A stretch of 35,626 nt of DNA, from the NCBI GenBank assembly GCA_049642465.1, contig JBAROV010000159.1:1-35626 (forward strand), written 5' to 3'. A program made the translations under genes and the position numbers. How positions within the stretch are numbered: the stretch's first letter is position 1; each line of letters opens with the position of its first letter. Below, piece after piece: positions 15,270 through 22,823 of the stretch. Source of the DNA: CAWDPQ01 sp049642465 (GTDB lineage: Bacteria > Acidobacteriota > Vicinamibacteria > Vicinamibacterales > 2-12-FULL-66-21). The notes beneath the pieces were generated by a model. That model was not told where the DNA came from. It made no database searches and worked only from the letters and a program-made list of their open reading frames with translations.

Positions 15270-15298
15270 AGACTATCGGCACCCGGCCGCCCTGTCAA
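15270..15298 (-). promoter_or_regulatory. Promoter of the sirohaem-sulfite reductase-cysM operon
   Basis: Perfect -35 TTGACA (15298-15293), a 17-bp spacer and -10 TAGTCT (15275-15270). The predicted start, about 7 nt on, coincides with the GTG of the Cys-rich leader ORF. Confidence 0.75.
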
Positions 15299-15312
15299 GC
15301 CTGCCGGAAAAT

Positions 15313-15389
15313 GGGGACTGCTGAGTGTGGGGTCAGACCGTCAACCGGTTCCCAAATTTGAGGGTCTGACCCCACACTCGCGAGTCCCC
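15313..15389. terminator. Long inverted repeat between amtB and the cys promoter
   Basis: Arms of 27 nt: GGGGACT + 3 nt + GAGTGTGGGGTCAGACC (15313-15339) and its complement at 15363-15389, identical except for the 3-nt internal mismatch, with a 23-nt loop. It lies directly after the amtB stop and ends in a T-rich stretch on both strands (CCCCCTTTTT on plus, CCCCATTTTCC on minus), so it could terminate the nitrogen operon. The GGGGTCAGACC arms resemble a mobile palindromic repeat. Confidence 0.7.
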
Positions 15390-15393
15390 CTTT

Positions 15394-16782
15394 TTACCGG
15401 GCGGGCGCCTCTACCGTGCCCTGTAGAGGGCTCGCTTCCTCTTTCAGCATCACGGGGGTCGTCCCCATACTCCCCTCGGAGTGCGGGTAGGCATCCTCGC
15501 CGTGCAGGCTGATGTCCAGACCGGTGGATTCGTCGTCCACGGTGGCGCGGAGCGGAATCACGAGGGCGATGAGCTTGAGTAACGCGAAACTCATCACGCC
15601 GCTGTAGACAATCGCGGCGCCGATAGCGGCCGCCTGAATCCCGAGCTGCGCGGGGTTCCCGAAGAGCAGGCCATCAGCGACGCCGTTCAGCGCTTTCTCC
15701 GCGAAGACGCCCGTCAGCAATGCGCCGACCGTCCCGCCGACGCCATGTGCTGCGACGACATCGAGCGAATCGTCCAATGACGTCTTCGCACGCCAGGCAA
15801 GTGCCAAGTAGCTGGGCACCGCCGCGATACCACCGAGCAGGATCGCGCTCAATGGGCTGATGAACCCAGCAGCCGGCGTCACGGCGACGAGGCCGACGAC
15901 GATTGCCGTCGCAGCGCCCACCGCGGTAGGCCGGCCCGATCGGATAGCGTCGAGGAACGTCCACACCACCAGCGTCGCCGCCGGCGCCAACATCGTCGTC
16001 ACGAACGCGAGGCTTGCAATGCCATTGGCGGCTAGGGCGCTGCCGGCATTGAAGCCAAACCATCCGAACCACAGCAGACCGGCGCCAAGCAGCGTGAACG
16101 GCACGTTGTGCGGAATGAGCGACGGGGATGGATACTCGGTTCGCTTGCCGACAACCATCGCCGCGACGAGCGCCGCGATCGCCGCATTCACGTGGACGAC
16201 GGTGCCGCCTGCAAAGTCAAGCGCGCCCAGACGGCTCAACCATCCGCCACCCCATACCCAGTGCGCGATCGGGCTATACACAACCAGCGCCCACGACGAA
16301 ATGAACAGGACGTACGCCGAAAACCGCATCCGCTCGACGATGGCGCCGGAGATGAGCGCGGCGGTGATGATCGCGAACGTTCCCTGGAATGCCATGAAGA
16401 GCACGTGCGGAATCGTGCCCTGCGGATCGAGCGTGACGCCTCGGAGAAACACCCGCGAGAAGTCACCGAAGAAGGCGTTCCCCGGCGCAAACGCCAGTGA
16501 GTACCCGGCGATCGCCCACAGCACGCTGACGAATCCGAGCGAGATGACGCTCATCATCATGGTATTCAGCGCGTTCTTGGATCGAACGAGTCCGCCATAG
16601 AAGAATGCGAGCGCCGGCGTCATCAGGAGCACGAGGGCCGTCGCGACCAGCATCCATGCGGTATCTGCCGGATTGATGGTTGGCGCCGCCTGCTGCGCGC
16701 TGGCCACCGAGGGAATCCCCAGCAGGAACAACGCGGCGACCACTGACAGCCTTTTTGCACTAACCACACATCTGGTGCTCAT
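15394..16782 (-). CDS. amtB: Ammonium transporter
   Basis: A 462-aa Amt family channel with a cleavable signal peptide (VVAALFLLGIPSVASAQQ) and 11 membrane helices expected for the family. Characteristic stretches: ADTAWMLVATALVLLMTPALAFFYGGLVR at the first helix, FAFQGTFAIITAAL-like region with MAFQGTFAIITAALI, and WFGFNAGSALAANG. The pore His region is in DVVAAHGVGGTVGALLTG. Start: the ATG at 16782, because AAGGAG lies 8-9 nt upstream; starting earlier would read through this site. It follows glnK on the same strand, the usual arrangement in which the PII protein closes the channel. A stable GGGGGC-GAA-GCCCCC hairpin sits between them (16806-16820). Confidence 0.95.
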   Translation of the reverse strand: MSTRCVVSAKRLSVVAALFLLGIPSVASAQQAAPTINPADTAWMLVATALVLLMTPALAFFYGGLVRSKNALNTMMMSVISLGFVSVLWAIAGYSLAFAPGNAFFGDFSRVFLRGVTLDPQGTIPHVLFMAFQGTFAIITAALISGAIVERMRFSAYVLFISSWALVVYSPIAHWVWGGGWLSRLGALDFAGGTVVHVNAAIAALVAAMVVGKRTEYPSPSLIPHNVPFTLLGAGLLWFGWFGFNAGSALAANGIASLAFVTTMLAPAATLVVWTFLDAIRSGRPTAVGAATAIVVGLVAVTPAAGFISPLSAILLGGIAAVPSYLALAWRAKTSLDDSLDVVAAHGVGGTVGALLTGVFAEKALNGVADGLLFGNPAQLGIQAAAIGAAIVYSGVMSFALLKLIALVIPLRATVDDESTGLDISLHGEDAYPHSEGSMGTTPVMLKEEASPLQGTVEAPAR

Positions 16783-16805
16783 GTCCTTGAACTCCTTTAT
16801 CACCG

Positions 16806-16820
16806 GGGGGCTTCGCCCCC
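16806..16820 (-). other. RNA hairpin between glnK and amtB
   Basis: GGGGGC, loop GAA, GCCCCC: a perfect 6-bp GC stem with a 3-nt loop, directly ahead of the amtB ribosome binding site. No U-run follows, so it is more likely a processing or translation element than a terminator. Confidence 0.5.
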
Positions 16821-16845
16821 ATCGCCTTTGCGCGCCGTCGATCGA

Positions 16846-17172
16846 TTAACTTTTCTCTCCCGTCCGGATGTTGTAGCTCTGCTCGACTGGCAGCACGAAC
16901 ACCCGTCCATCCCCGATCTCTCCGGTCCGTGCCGCGCGGATGATGGCCTGAATCACTTCATCGACTGAGTCGTCGCCCACCACCACTTCGATTTCGACCT
17001 TGGGCAGGAGCGTGACGTCGTACTCCTTGCCCCTGTAGATTGCGGTATGCCCTTTCTGCCTCCCGTGACCTCGAACTTCCGTGACTGTCATGCCGCCCAG
17101 ATTCAGCTTCTCCAGCGCGGCCCGGACGTCGTCCACCTTGTTGGGCCGGACGATGCTCTTAATGAGTTTCAT
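16846..17172 (-). CDS. glnK: Nitrogen regulatory protein PII (GlnK/GlnB)
   Basis: A 108-aa PII trimer subunit. MKLIKSIVRPNKVDDV at the start, T-loop with Tyr51 (YRGKEY) that GlnD uridylylates, then the ATP-binding signature TGEIGDGRVFVLPVEQ. The ATG at 17172 follows GGAGG at a good distance. Its start overlaps the end of glnD by 14 nt. The linkage to amtB points to the GlnK role, controlling the channel; the linkage to glnD is unusual and places sensor modifier, sensor and target in one operon. Confidence 0.95.
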   Translation of the reverse strand: MKLIKSIVRPNKVDDVRAALEKLNLGGMTVTEVRGHGRQKGHTAIYRGKEYDVTLLPKVEIEVVVGDDSVDEVIQAIIRAARTGEIGDGRVFVLPVEQSYNIRTGEKS

Positions 17173-19783
17173 CAGCCGCCTCCAAAACACGCGCTAAAGT
17201 TTCTTTGAGCTGATTCTGTTCGCCTTCAACCAGCTTTCGACCGCCCTTCGTTACGTGCAGCACGTCAATCGCCTTCCTCCCTTCGGTTCCAATGAGTGCC
17301 AGATCCAAATCACATCCGTGTTCCGAGACGACGCGGCTCATTCGGTAGAGCAGACCGGGAGCGTCGTCGGCGACGATCTCGAGGACGGAGTACTTTCGCG
17401 AGTGCTCGTTGTCGAAGTGAATCCGCGGCGGTTCCGGCAATCGTCGCCGATACAACATGCTGCGCTCGCGTCCGCGGAGCAGCGTTGGGACATCGATCGA
17501 ACCCGCGACGACGCGATCGAGCATTCGACAGATGTCGTTGGCCGCAGTCGGATTCTGCCGGAGGAACGCCTCCGCGTCTGAGAACTCGAACACGTCGAGG
17601 ACGAGACCGTCGGCGGTCGTCATCGCCTGGCCGCGCAGGATGTCCATGCCGAAGTAGGACAGCACACCGGCCACGTTCGAGAACAAGTACGGCTTGTCGA
17701 GCGTCACGATCGTCAATTCCCACACATCGTCGTGGTTCTCGAGGATGGTATGGACCTCGTCGCGATGAATGCCGCGCGCCAGACGAACATGGCGATAGAT
17801 CGACGCGAGCCCGAACAAGGCGACGTAGCGCCGCGGCAGGCCACTGAGGAACTGCGTGAGTTCGGCCTCGGCAATGTCTTCAGGACGGCCACCGAGCACC
17901 ACGGAAAGACCGACCGGGTCGGACTGCATCAGTTCATCGCCGTATCCGAGCGTCAGGTGGTTGTAGGTGTCCACGTACAACCGCCACAGCAACTCTTCCT
18001 TCCACGGCGTCAGCGTGGTGGAGCTGACCGCCTCGACGTCCACCAGGGTCATGAGGCACAACATCTTCAGCAACTCTTCGGTGCCAACAAGATGGGCAAA
18101 GCGCTCGACGACGTGCGGATCGTCGAGATCGCGGCGGAACGCGACGTTGGACATCTCGAGGTGATGGGCGATCAGGAACTCGACCGTGTATCGCGCCTCG
18201 GGAGAGAGCTCCATCCTGTCGAAGGCCGACCGTGCGAGACGAACGCTCGCTTGCGCGTGGTTGCCTTCCTCCGACTTGCCAATGTCGTGAAATACCAGCG
18301 CGAGCGTCAGAAGCTCGGGCGCCCGTAGTTCCTCGAGCAACGCACTGAAGCGCTTTCGAGATGGAGTCGCAGGGTGCCACAGGGCCTCGAGGCCGCGGAT
18401 CGTCAGGAGGGTGTGCTCGTCAACGGTGTAGCGGTGGTAGAAATCGCGCAGCACGCGACCGTGGATGCCTTCGAACTCGGGCAGGATCCGATTGAACAGG
18501 CCGCAGTCGTGCATCTCGGACAGTCGCGCGTAGAGTCCCGGACGCGGATAGAAGAGGTTTCGGAGTTGCTGACGCTCCGCCTCGGTGCCGACGAAGTCTT
18601 CCGCCGTATAGCGATGCGTGTGCTGCTCGATGCAGTCGAGCGCGTCCTCGGCCACCGCACAGCCGTGAGCGATCGCCAGGCGGAAGATCTCGAGCCAGAG
18701 CGATGGTCGCGAGCCGGCGGACACCGCATCCACGAAGCGGATCCCGTTTGTCGCGATCTCGAATTGCCGGCCAACCAGCCTCTGGACCGCCGGAGCTTCC
18801 CCCGGCCTGATCGCCTGGCGCGCACGTGAGAGCGCGCGCGCCGTAACGCGGGCATGTCGAAAATAGTCGCCCATCAGGCTTTCGACACGACGATGCTGAT
18901 CCTCGCCCGGACAGCCGAGCGCGTCGGCCACACGCTCCTGGAGTTCATGGGTGAGCACGTTGGCGTCGCGCCCTGTTTCCGCGTGAAGGACGGACCGCAC
19001 GCGCAGCAAGAATTCCTCAGCCTCATCGAGCGACTGGGTCATCTTGTCGCGCTCGGCCGGAAAGGCATCCGGTTCCAGCGTCCGCAAGTAGCGCGCTGCG
19101 GCGATGTCGCGAAGGCCGCCAGGTGCGTTCTTCACGTCGGGTTCGAGCTGATAGATCGTGTCGTTGAATTGCGTATGGCGCTCGTCGACGAGCGCCAGCA
19201 GCGCATTGCTGATCCGAATTGGCAGATCGGCTTTCGCCTGGGTCGATCGGCGGCGAAGCTCCTCGAACAGCGTGTCCTCGCCGGCGATCACGCGTGCATC
19301 GAGCAACGCCATCTGGAACTCGATGTTGTCGCCATCGACTTCGGTGAAGTCCGACAATTCACGCACGTGGTGCCCGACGGCGAGCTGCAAATCCCAGAGC
19401 GGCTGGAGGATGGCGTTGACGACGCGCGCTTCCTCCCGCTCGATGCCGCGCTCGAACAGGATCAGCAGATCGACGTCGGAGTGGAGACACAGCGTGCGGC
19501 GGCCGTAGCCGCCCAGCGCACAGACGACCAGTGGCTGAGCGGAGTGCACGCGGCCTGCGTCCACGAGCTGCCGAACAATCCCATCCATCGCCGCGGCGTG
19601 CTCCGCTTGCGCGTGCCGGCCGCCAATGCCCTGCCTGGCGGCGGCGATGTAGTCCCGGCGCGCACGCGCGAGACTTTCGGAGAGTTGCGCCTTCTGCACA
19701 CCCGAGCCGCCCGCGCCAGGCGCGGCAGACTGCGGTTCACCGGCTATCGCCTCACGAACGATGTTGGCGTCAGTAGGTAACAC
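17159..19783 (-). CDS. glnD: Bifunctional PII uridylyltransferase/uridylyl-removing enzyme
   Basis: An 874-aa protein, normal for GlnD. Nucleotidyltransferase domain with ALGGYGRRTLCLHSDVDLLILFE (89-111, catalytic Asp103 and Asp105), the helical middle domain, an HD domain with the VFHDIGKSEEGNHA motif (near residue 500), and two C-terminal ACT domains (WELTIVTLDKPYLFSNVAGVL and YSVLEIVADDAPGLLYRMSRVV). It senses glutamine and modifies PII on Tyr51. Start: GTG at 19783, inside the last codons of the upstream outer-membrane protein gene (14-nt overlap), so translational coupling is likely. Confidence 0.95.
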   Translation of the reverse strand: MLPTDANIVREAIAGEPQSAAPGAGGSGVQKAQLSESLARARRDYIAAARQGIGGRHAQAEHAAAMDGIVRQLVDAGRVHSAQPLVVCALGGYGRRTLCLHSDVDLLILFERGIEREEARVVNAILQPLWDLQLAVGHHVRELSDFTEVDGDNIEFQMALLDARVIAGEDTLFEELRRRSTQAKADLPIRISNALLALVDERHTQFNDTIYQLEPDVKNAPGGLRDIAAARYLRTLEPDAFPAERDKMTQSLDEAEEFLLRVRSVLHAETGRDANVLTHELQERVADALGCPGEDQHRRVESLMGDYFRHARVTARALSRARQAIRPGEAPAVQRLVGRQFEIATNGIRFVDAVSAGSRPSLWLEIFRLAIAHGCAVAEDALDCIEQHTHRYTAEDFVGTEAERQQLRNLFYPRPGLYARLSEMHDCGLFNRILPEFEGIHGRVLRDFYHRYTVDEHTLLTIRGLEALWHPATPSRKRFSALLEELRAPELLTLALVFHDIGKSEEGNHAQASVRLARSAFDRMELSPEARYTVEFLIAHHLEMSNVAFRRDLDDPHVVERFAHLVGTEELLKMLCLMTLVDVEAVSSTTLTPWKEELLWRLYVDTYNHLTLGYGDELMQSDPVGLSVVLGGRPEDIAEAELTQFLSGLPRRYVALFGLASIYRHVRLARGIHRDEVHTILENHDDVWELTIVTLDKPYLFSNVAGVLSYFGMDILRGQAMTTADGLVLDVFEFSDAEAFLRQNPTAANDICRMLDRVVAGSIDVPTLLRGRERSMLYRRRLPEPPRIHFDNEHSRKYSVLEIVADDAPGLLYRMSRVVSEHGCDLDLALIGTEGRKAIDVLHVTKGGRKLVEGEQNQLKETLARVLEAADETH

Positions 19784-20711
19784 TGAGTCCCAGGACGCCG
19801 ACCGGTTTGGTGCTGTCGGTTCGATTCAGCAGCCGCAGGTTGTCGCCAAGCCACAGGAAGTCCACGCCGCCATGTACTTCCCAGGAACTGCCTGCAGGCA
19901 TGAACGCGAGCGGGACGCTGGCGATGAGGCCGGTGTCGAAATAGCCGAAGTGATTGTTGAGCGCGGGCCCTTCGTAGTAATCCCGCACGCTGAGTCCGAG
20001 TTTGAGGGGAATCGCGAGGCTCACGGGGTAGCGTTGTGCATCGATCAATTTCACCGTGGGTCGCGCCCCAAGCTCGAGATACGTGCCGCGATTTGCGCCA
20101 CCGTCGGCCTGTCCGTGAAGCTCGAACGCGAGGGTAACCTTCGGCGACATCGGGAAACGGCTCCCGCTGTCGTCATAGGCGACCACAGCCGCGAGTTCGT
20201 GGACCGTTCGAAAGGCATCGTTCGGGCTGGTGTACGACGTGAAGAGTGCGCCCGGCTTCCACTTCCCCAACGTGAACGTCACGGCACCGTAGTAGTCCGC
20301 TTCGTACCACGGGCTGCCACGGCCATCATTGCCGCTGGGACCCGAGTGCAGGCTGTTCCAGATCCCGCCGTTGGCGGTGATGCTCGAGAGTGCTCCGGTC
20401 CCCTGATACAGCTGCACGCCGACATCGAAAAACGGCGGGACGATGACGCCGTGATCTTCCTGGTAGATGCCGCGGAACATGTACGCGCTCGCGAAATCGA
20501 ATCCGGCGGTCGTCGTGACACGCTTGGCTACCGGCTCCTCGGGTGCGGTCTGAGCCGGGGCGGCCGGCGCCGTTGCGGCGGTCGCCGTCGGTGCCGTTGT
20601 CGCGGCGTTCTGAGTCACCTGTGTCGGATCCTGCCCCTGCGCCAGCGTCACTGAGACTCCCAAGCCAAGAAACACACTCGCCACCAGCAAACTACCCGCG
20701 ATCCTGCGCAT
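19770..20711 (-). CDS. Outer-membrane beta-barrel protein, TorF-type putative porin
   Basis: A 313-aa protein with a clear signal peptide (residues 1 to about 25, LLVASVFLGLGVSVTLAQG), a low-complexity Ala/Thr/Pro linker (about 30-60) and then a beta-barrel. The barrel begins TTAGFDFASAYMFRGIY, which resembles TorF/Gcw-type putative porins, shows alternating hydrophobic strands and ends in an aromatic residue (LSVTY), as outer-membrane barrels do. I use the ATG at 20711; the frame is open further upstream but only this start gives the signal peptide, with a GGGGG tract before it. It is the first gene of the glnD-glnK-amtB operon, so it may serve ammonium or organic nitrogen uptake across the outer membrane; that is inference. 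Confidence 0.78.
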   Translation of the reverse strand: MRRIAGSLLVASVFLGLGVSVTLAQGQDPTQVTQNAATTAPTATAATAPAAPAQTAPEEPVAKRVTTTAGFDFASAYMFRGIYQEDHGVIVPPFFDVGVQLYQGTGALSSITANGGIWNSLHSGPSGNDGRGSPWYEADYYGAVTFTLGKWKPGALFTSYTSPNDAFRTVHELAAVVAYDDSGSRFPMSPKVTLAFELHGQADGGANRGTYLELGARPTVKLIDAQRYPVSLAIPLKLGLSVRDYYEGPALNNHFGYFDTGLIASVPLAFMPAGSSWEVHGGVDFLWLGDNLRLLNRTDSTKPVGVLGLSVTY

Positions 20712-21001
20712 ACGCTGCCCCCTGCCTTCGAACGGTGCCGGCACGTCGAGGTGCCGGCAGGGCGCCGATTCGGCGCCGGTTAGACCGTCCATGCAGCCCG
20801 CCTTCGCCAAGCTCCGGCGAGTCTCGCCGAAGCGCTTCGCGCGGCGGCGGAGGGCACGAGCACGAAGCGCCGTGCTATCGTGCTCATTGCTCGGCAGGAC
20901 GGTTCCACTGGAATTGCGCTGCCAGCTCTGGGGTGCTTCTCCGCTGCCGTTGCCACACGCGTGGAGAAGCCTCCCCAGCCTTCACAACCCGCCTTCCGTT
21001 G

Positions 21002-21017
21002 AGCAATCCAGACGCCA
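21002..21017 (-). promoter_or_regulatory. Candidate sigma-54 promoter for the porin-glnD-glnK-amtB operon
   Basis: On the minus strand TGGCGTCTGGATTGCT matches the TGGC-N7-TTGC pattern with the required GG-N10-GC spacing. A start near 20991 would give a leader of about 280 nt. Nitrogen operons are classic sigma-54 targets. No NtrC-type enhancer pair is obvious upstream. Confidence 0.45.
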
Positions 21018-21213
21018 CACCGCGCTTCACCCGGATGCCCACGATTCCGGCGATTTCAGGCCTGAATTCGCGAGTTTTTACGCGTCAGGGGTGTGGCAAC
21101 CGGTGCTCCTAATCCTACGTTTTTGTGTGGCAGTTCTTTTGAAGCTACTAAATTGTGTGATTTCTGGCAGATGCCTGGTAGCTGGTGCCTTCGGTTTGCC
21201 TTTCGAAGAGTCT

Positions 21214-21234
21214 GCCGTCGCCGAAGGCGACGGC
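21214..21234 (-). other. UUCG-capped hairpin downstream of gltD
   Basis: On the minus strand GCCGTCGC-CTTCGG-CGACGGC forms a perfect stem closed by a C(UUCG)G tetraloop. No U-run follows. It may mark the 3' end of the gltBD message or protect it from decay. Confidence 0.5.
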
Positions 21235-21374
21235 CGTCCGCGCTCGTTCGGTGAAGGGGCGTCAGGCGAAAGAGCGCTGCCTGGTCACAAATTTGTTTGA
21301 CTTGTCTCAGGAGTCTACAAATATGTAGCAGCCGTCGGTTGAGAGCGGGAGACCAGAGACCAGAGACCGGGCGT

Positions 21375-22823
21375 CTACTGCACCGGCGCCGGCAGGCTCG
21401 ACTCGCCCATCAGATACATGTCGACGGCGCGTGCGACGCTGCGGCCGTCGGCGATCGCCCAGACGACGAGTGACTGGCCGCGCTGCATGTCGCCCGCGGT
21501 GAACACGCCGGGCTGGCTGGTCATCCAGTTCTCGTCGCGCCAGACATTACCGCGATCGGTCAGCCGCACGCCCAGTTCTGACAACAGCCCTCCGCGGCGG
21601 GGACCGGTGAAGCCCATGGCCAGGAGCACGAGATCGGCGGGAATCTCAATCTCGGTGCCCGGGACGCGCTCGAAACGCAAACCCTTTTGATCCCGCACCT
21701 GTTCGACTTCAACCGCCTGTAGCGCTCGTACGCGTCCCGAATCATCAGCGATGAACCGCTCGGTCGAAATAGAGAATAAGCGCTCTCCGCCCTCCGCGTG
21801 CGCAGCGGAGGTTCGGAAGATTCGAGGCCACTGCGGCCATGGATTGTCCTCCGCGCGCGAGTCAGGTGGACGCGGGAGCAACTCGAACTGGTGGACGTCG
21901 AGCGCGCCCTGCCGATGCGCCGTGCCGAGACAATCCGCGCCGGTATCGCCACCGCCAATGATGACGACGTGCTTGCCACGAGCGGTAATCAACTCTTCGT
22001 CCGCCACTACATCGCCTTCGCAGATCCGGTTCTGCTGCGTGAGGTACTCGACGGCGAAGTGAATGCCCGCGAGATTTCGTCCAGGAACGTCGAGGTCGCG
22101 CGGCGCCTCGGCGCCGCAGCAGAGGACCACCGCGTCGAAATCCTCTGTGAGCGCGGACGCGGCCATGTCTTCACCGATGTTGATCCCGGTCCGGAACACG
22201 ACCCCTTCCTGTTCGAGAATCGCGAGCCGGCGATCGAGCATACGTTTCTCGAGTTTGAATTCGGGAATGCCGTAGCGCAGCAGCCCGCCGATGCGATCCG
22301 CCCGTTCGAACACCGTGACCTCGTGTCCCGCACGATTCAATTGATCGGCCGCCGCCAGCCCCGCCGGTCCGGAACCGACCACTGCCACCCGTTTGCCGGT
22401 CCGCATCACCGGCGGTTGTGGATGGATCCAACCTTCCGCGAACGCCCGCTCGACGATCGACAGTTCGATGCTTTTGATCGTTACTGCTTCGTCCTGGATA
22501 CCGAGAACGCACGACCCTTCGCACGGCGCTGGACACAGCCGGCCGGTGAAATCGGGGAAATTGTTCGTTGCGTGGAGACGATCGATTGCCGGGCGCCAGC
22601 GCTGCCGGTAGACCAGATCGTTCCAGTCCGGGATGTGATTCCCGAGCGGGCATCCCTGATGGCAAAACGGAATGCCGCAGTCCATGCACCGCGCGCCCTG
22701 GTCGCGGACTTCGGACTCAGATGACGAGAGGTACACCTCGTGCCAATCAAGGACGCGAAGGTGAATGGGCCGTTCGCGCGGCTTCGTCCGTTTGAAGTCG
22801 ATGAATCCCGTGACATTACCCAT
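21375..22823 (-). CDS. gltD: Glutamate synthase small subunit
   Basis: A 482-aa NADPH-linked subunit that feeds electrons to GltB. The N-terminus has the Cys clusters of the two [4Fe-4S] centres (CMDCGIPFCHQGCPLGNHIP and LCPAPCEGSC). FAD motif: VAVVGSGPAGLAAADQL; NADPH motif: HVVIIGGGDTGADCLG; C-terminal FAD motif: GVFTAGDMQRGQSLVVWAI. I take the ATG at 22823, which overlaps the gltB stop by 8 nt. Confidence 0.96.
   Translation of the reverse strand: MGNVTGFIDFKRTKPRERPIHLRVLDWHEVYLSSSESEVRDQGARCMDCGIPFCHQGCPLGNHIPDWNDLVYRQRWRPAIDRLHATNNFPDFTGRLCPAPCEGSCVLGIQDEAVTIKSIELSIVERAFAEGWIHPQPPVMRTGKRVAVVGSGPAGLAAADQLNRAGHEVTVFERADRIGGLLRYGIPEFKLEKRMLDRRLAILEQEGVVFRTGINIGEDMAASALTEDFDAVVLCCGAEAPRDLDVPGRNLAGIHFAVEYLTQQNRICEGDVVADEELITARGKHVVIIGGGDTGADCLGTAHRQGALDVHQFELLPRPPDSRAEDNPWPQWPRIFRTSAAHAEGGERLFSISTERFIADDSGRVRALQAVEVEQVRDQKGLRFERVPGTEIEIPADLVLLAMGFTGPRRGGLLSELGVRLTDRGNVWRDENWMTSQPGVFTAGDMQRGQSLVVWAIADGRSVARAVDMYLMGESSLPAPVQ

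Larger units (their letters stand above)
20712..21374. other. Long spacer upstream of the porin-glnD operon
   Basis: No convincing gene in 660 bp. From the gene outward it holds hairpins in the predicted 5' leader (GTGCCGGC twice; GGCGCCG-ATT-CGGCGCC at 20761-20777), a reverse copy of the intergenic repeat (20797-20820), a sigma-54-like promoter (21002-21017), a 12-bp palindrome TTCAGGCCTGAA (21055-21066), a UUCG hairpin (21214-21234), an inverted CTACA-N4-TGTAG (21315-21328) and three GAGACCA units (21349-21370). Confidence 0.6.

Noticed and set aside
15094..15300. A SAM or cobalamin riboswitch in front of the sirohaem genes
   Set aside because: No B12-box-like or S-box core elements are visible, and the poly-Cys ORF with terminator explains the leader better.
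20791..21300. A 169-codon plus-strand frame in the long spacer before the porin gene
   Set aside because: Arg-rich start derived from a repeat, no ribosome binding site, no domain; it runs through hairpins and regulatory elements.
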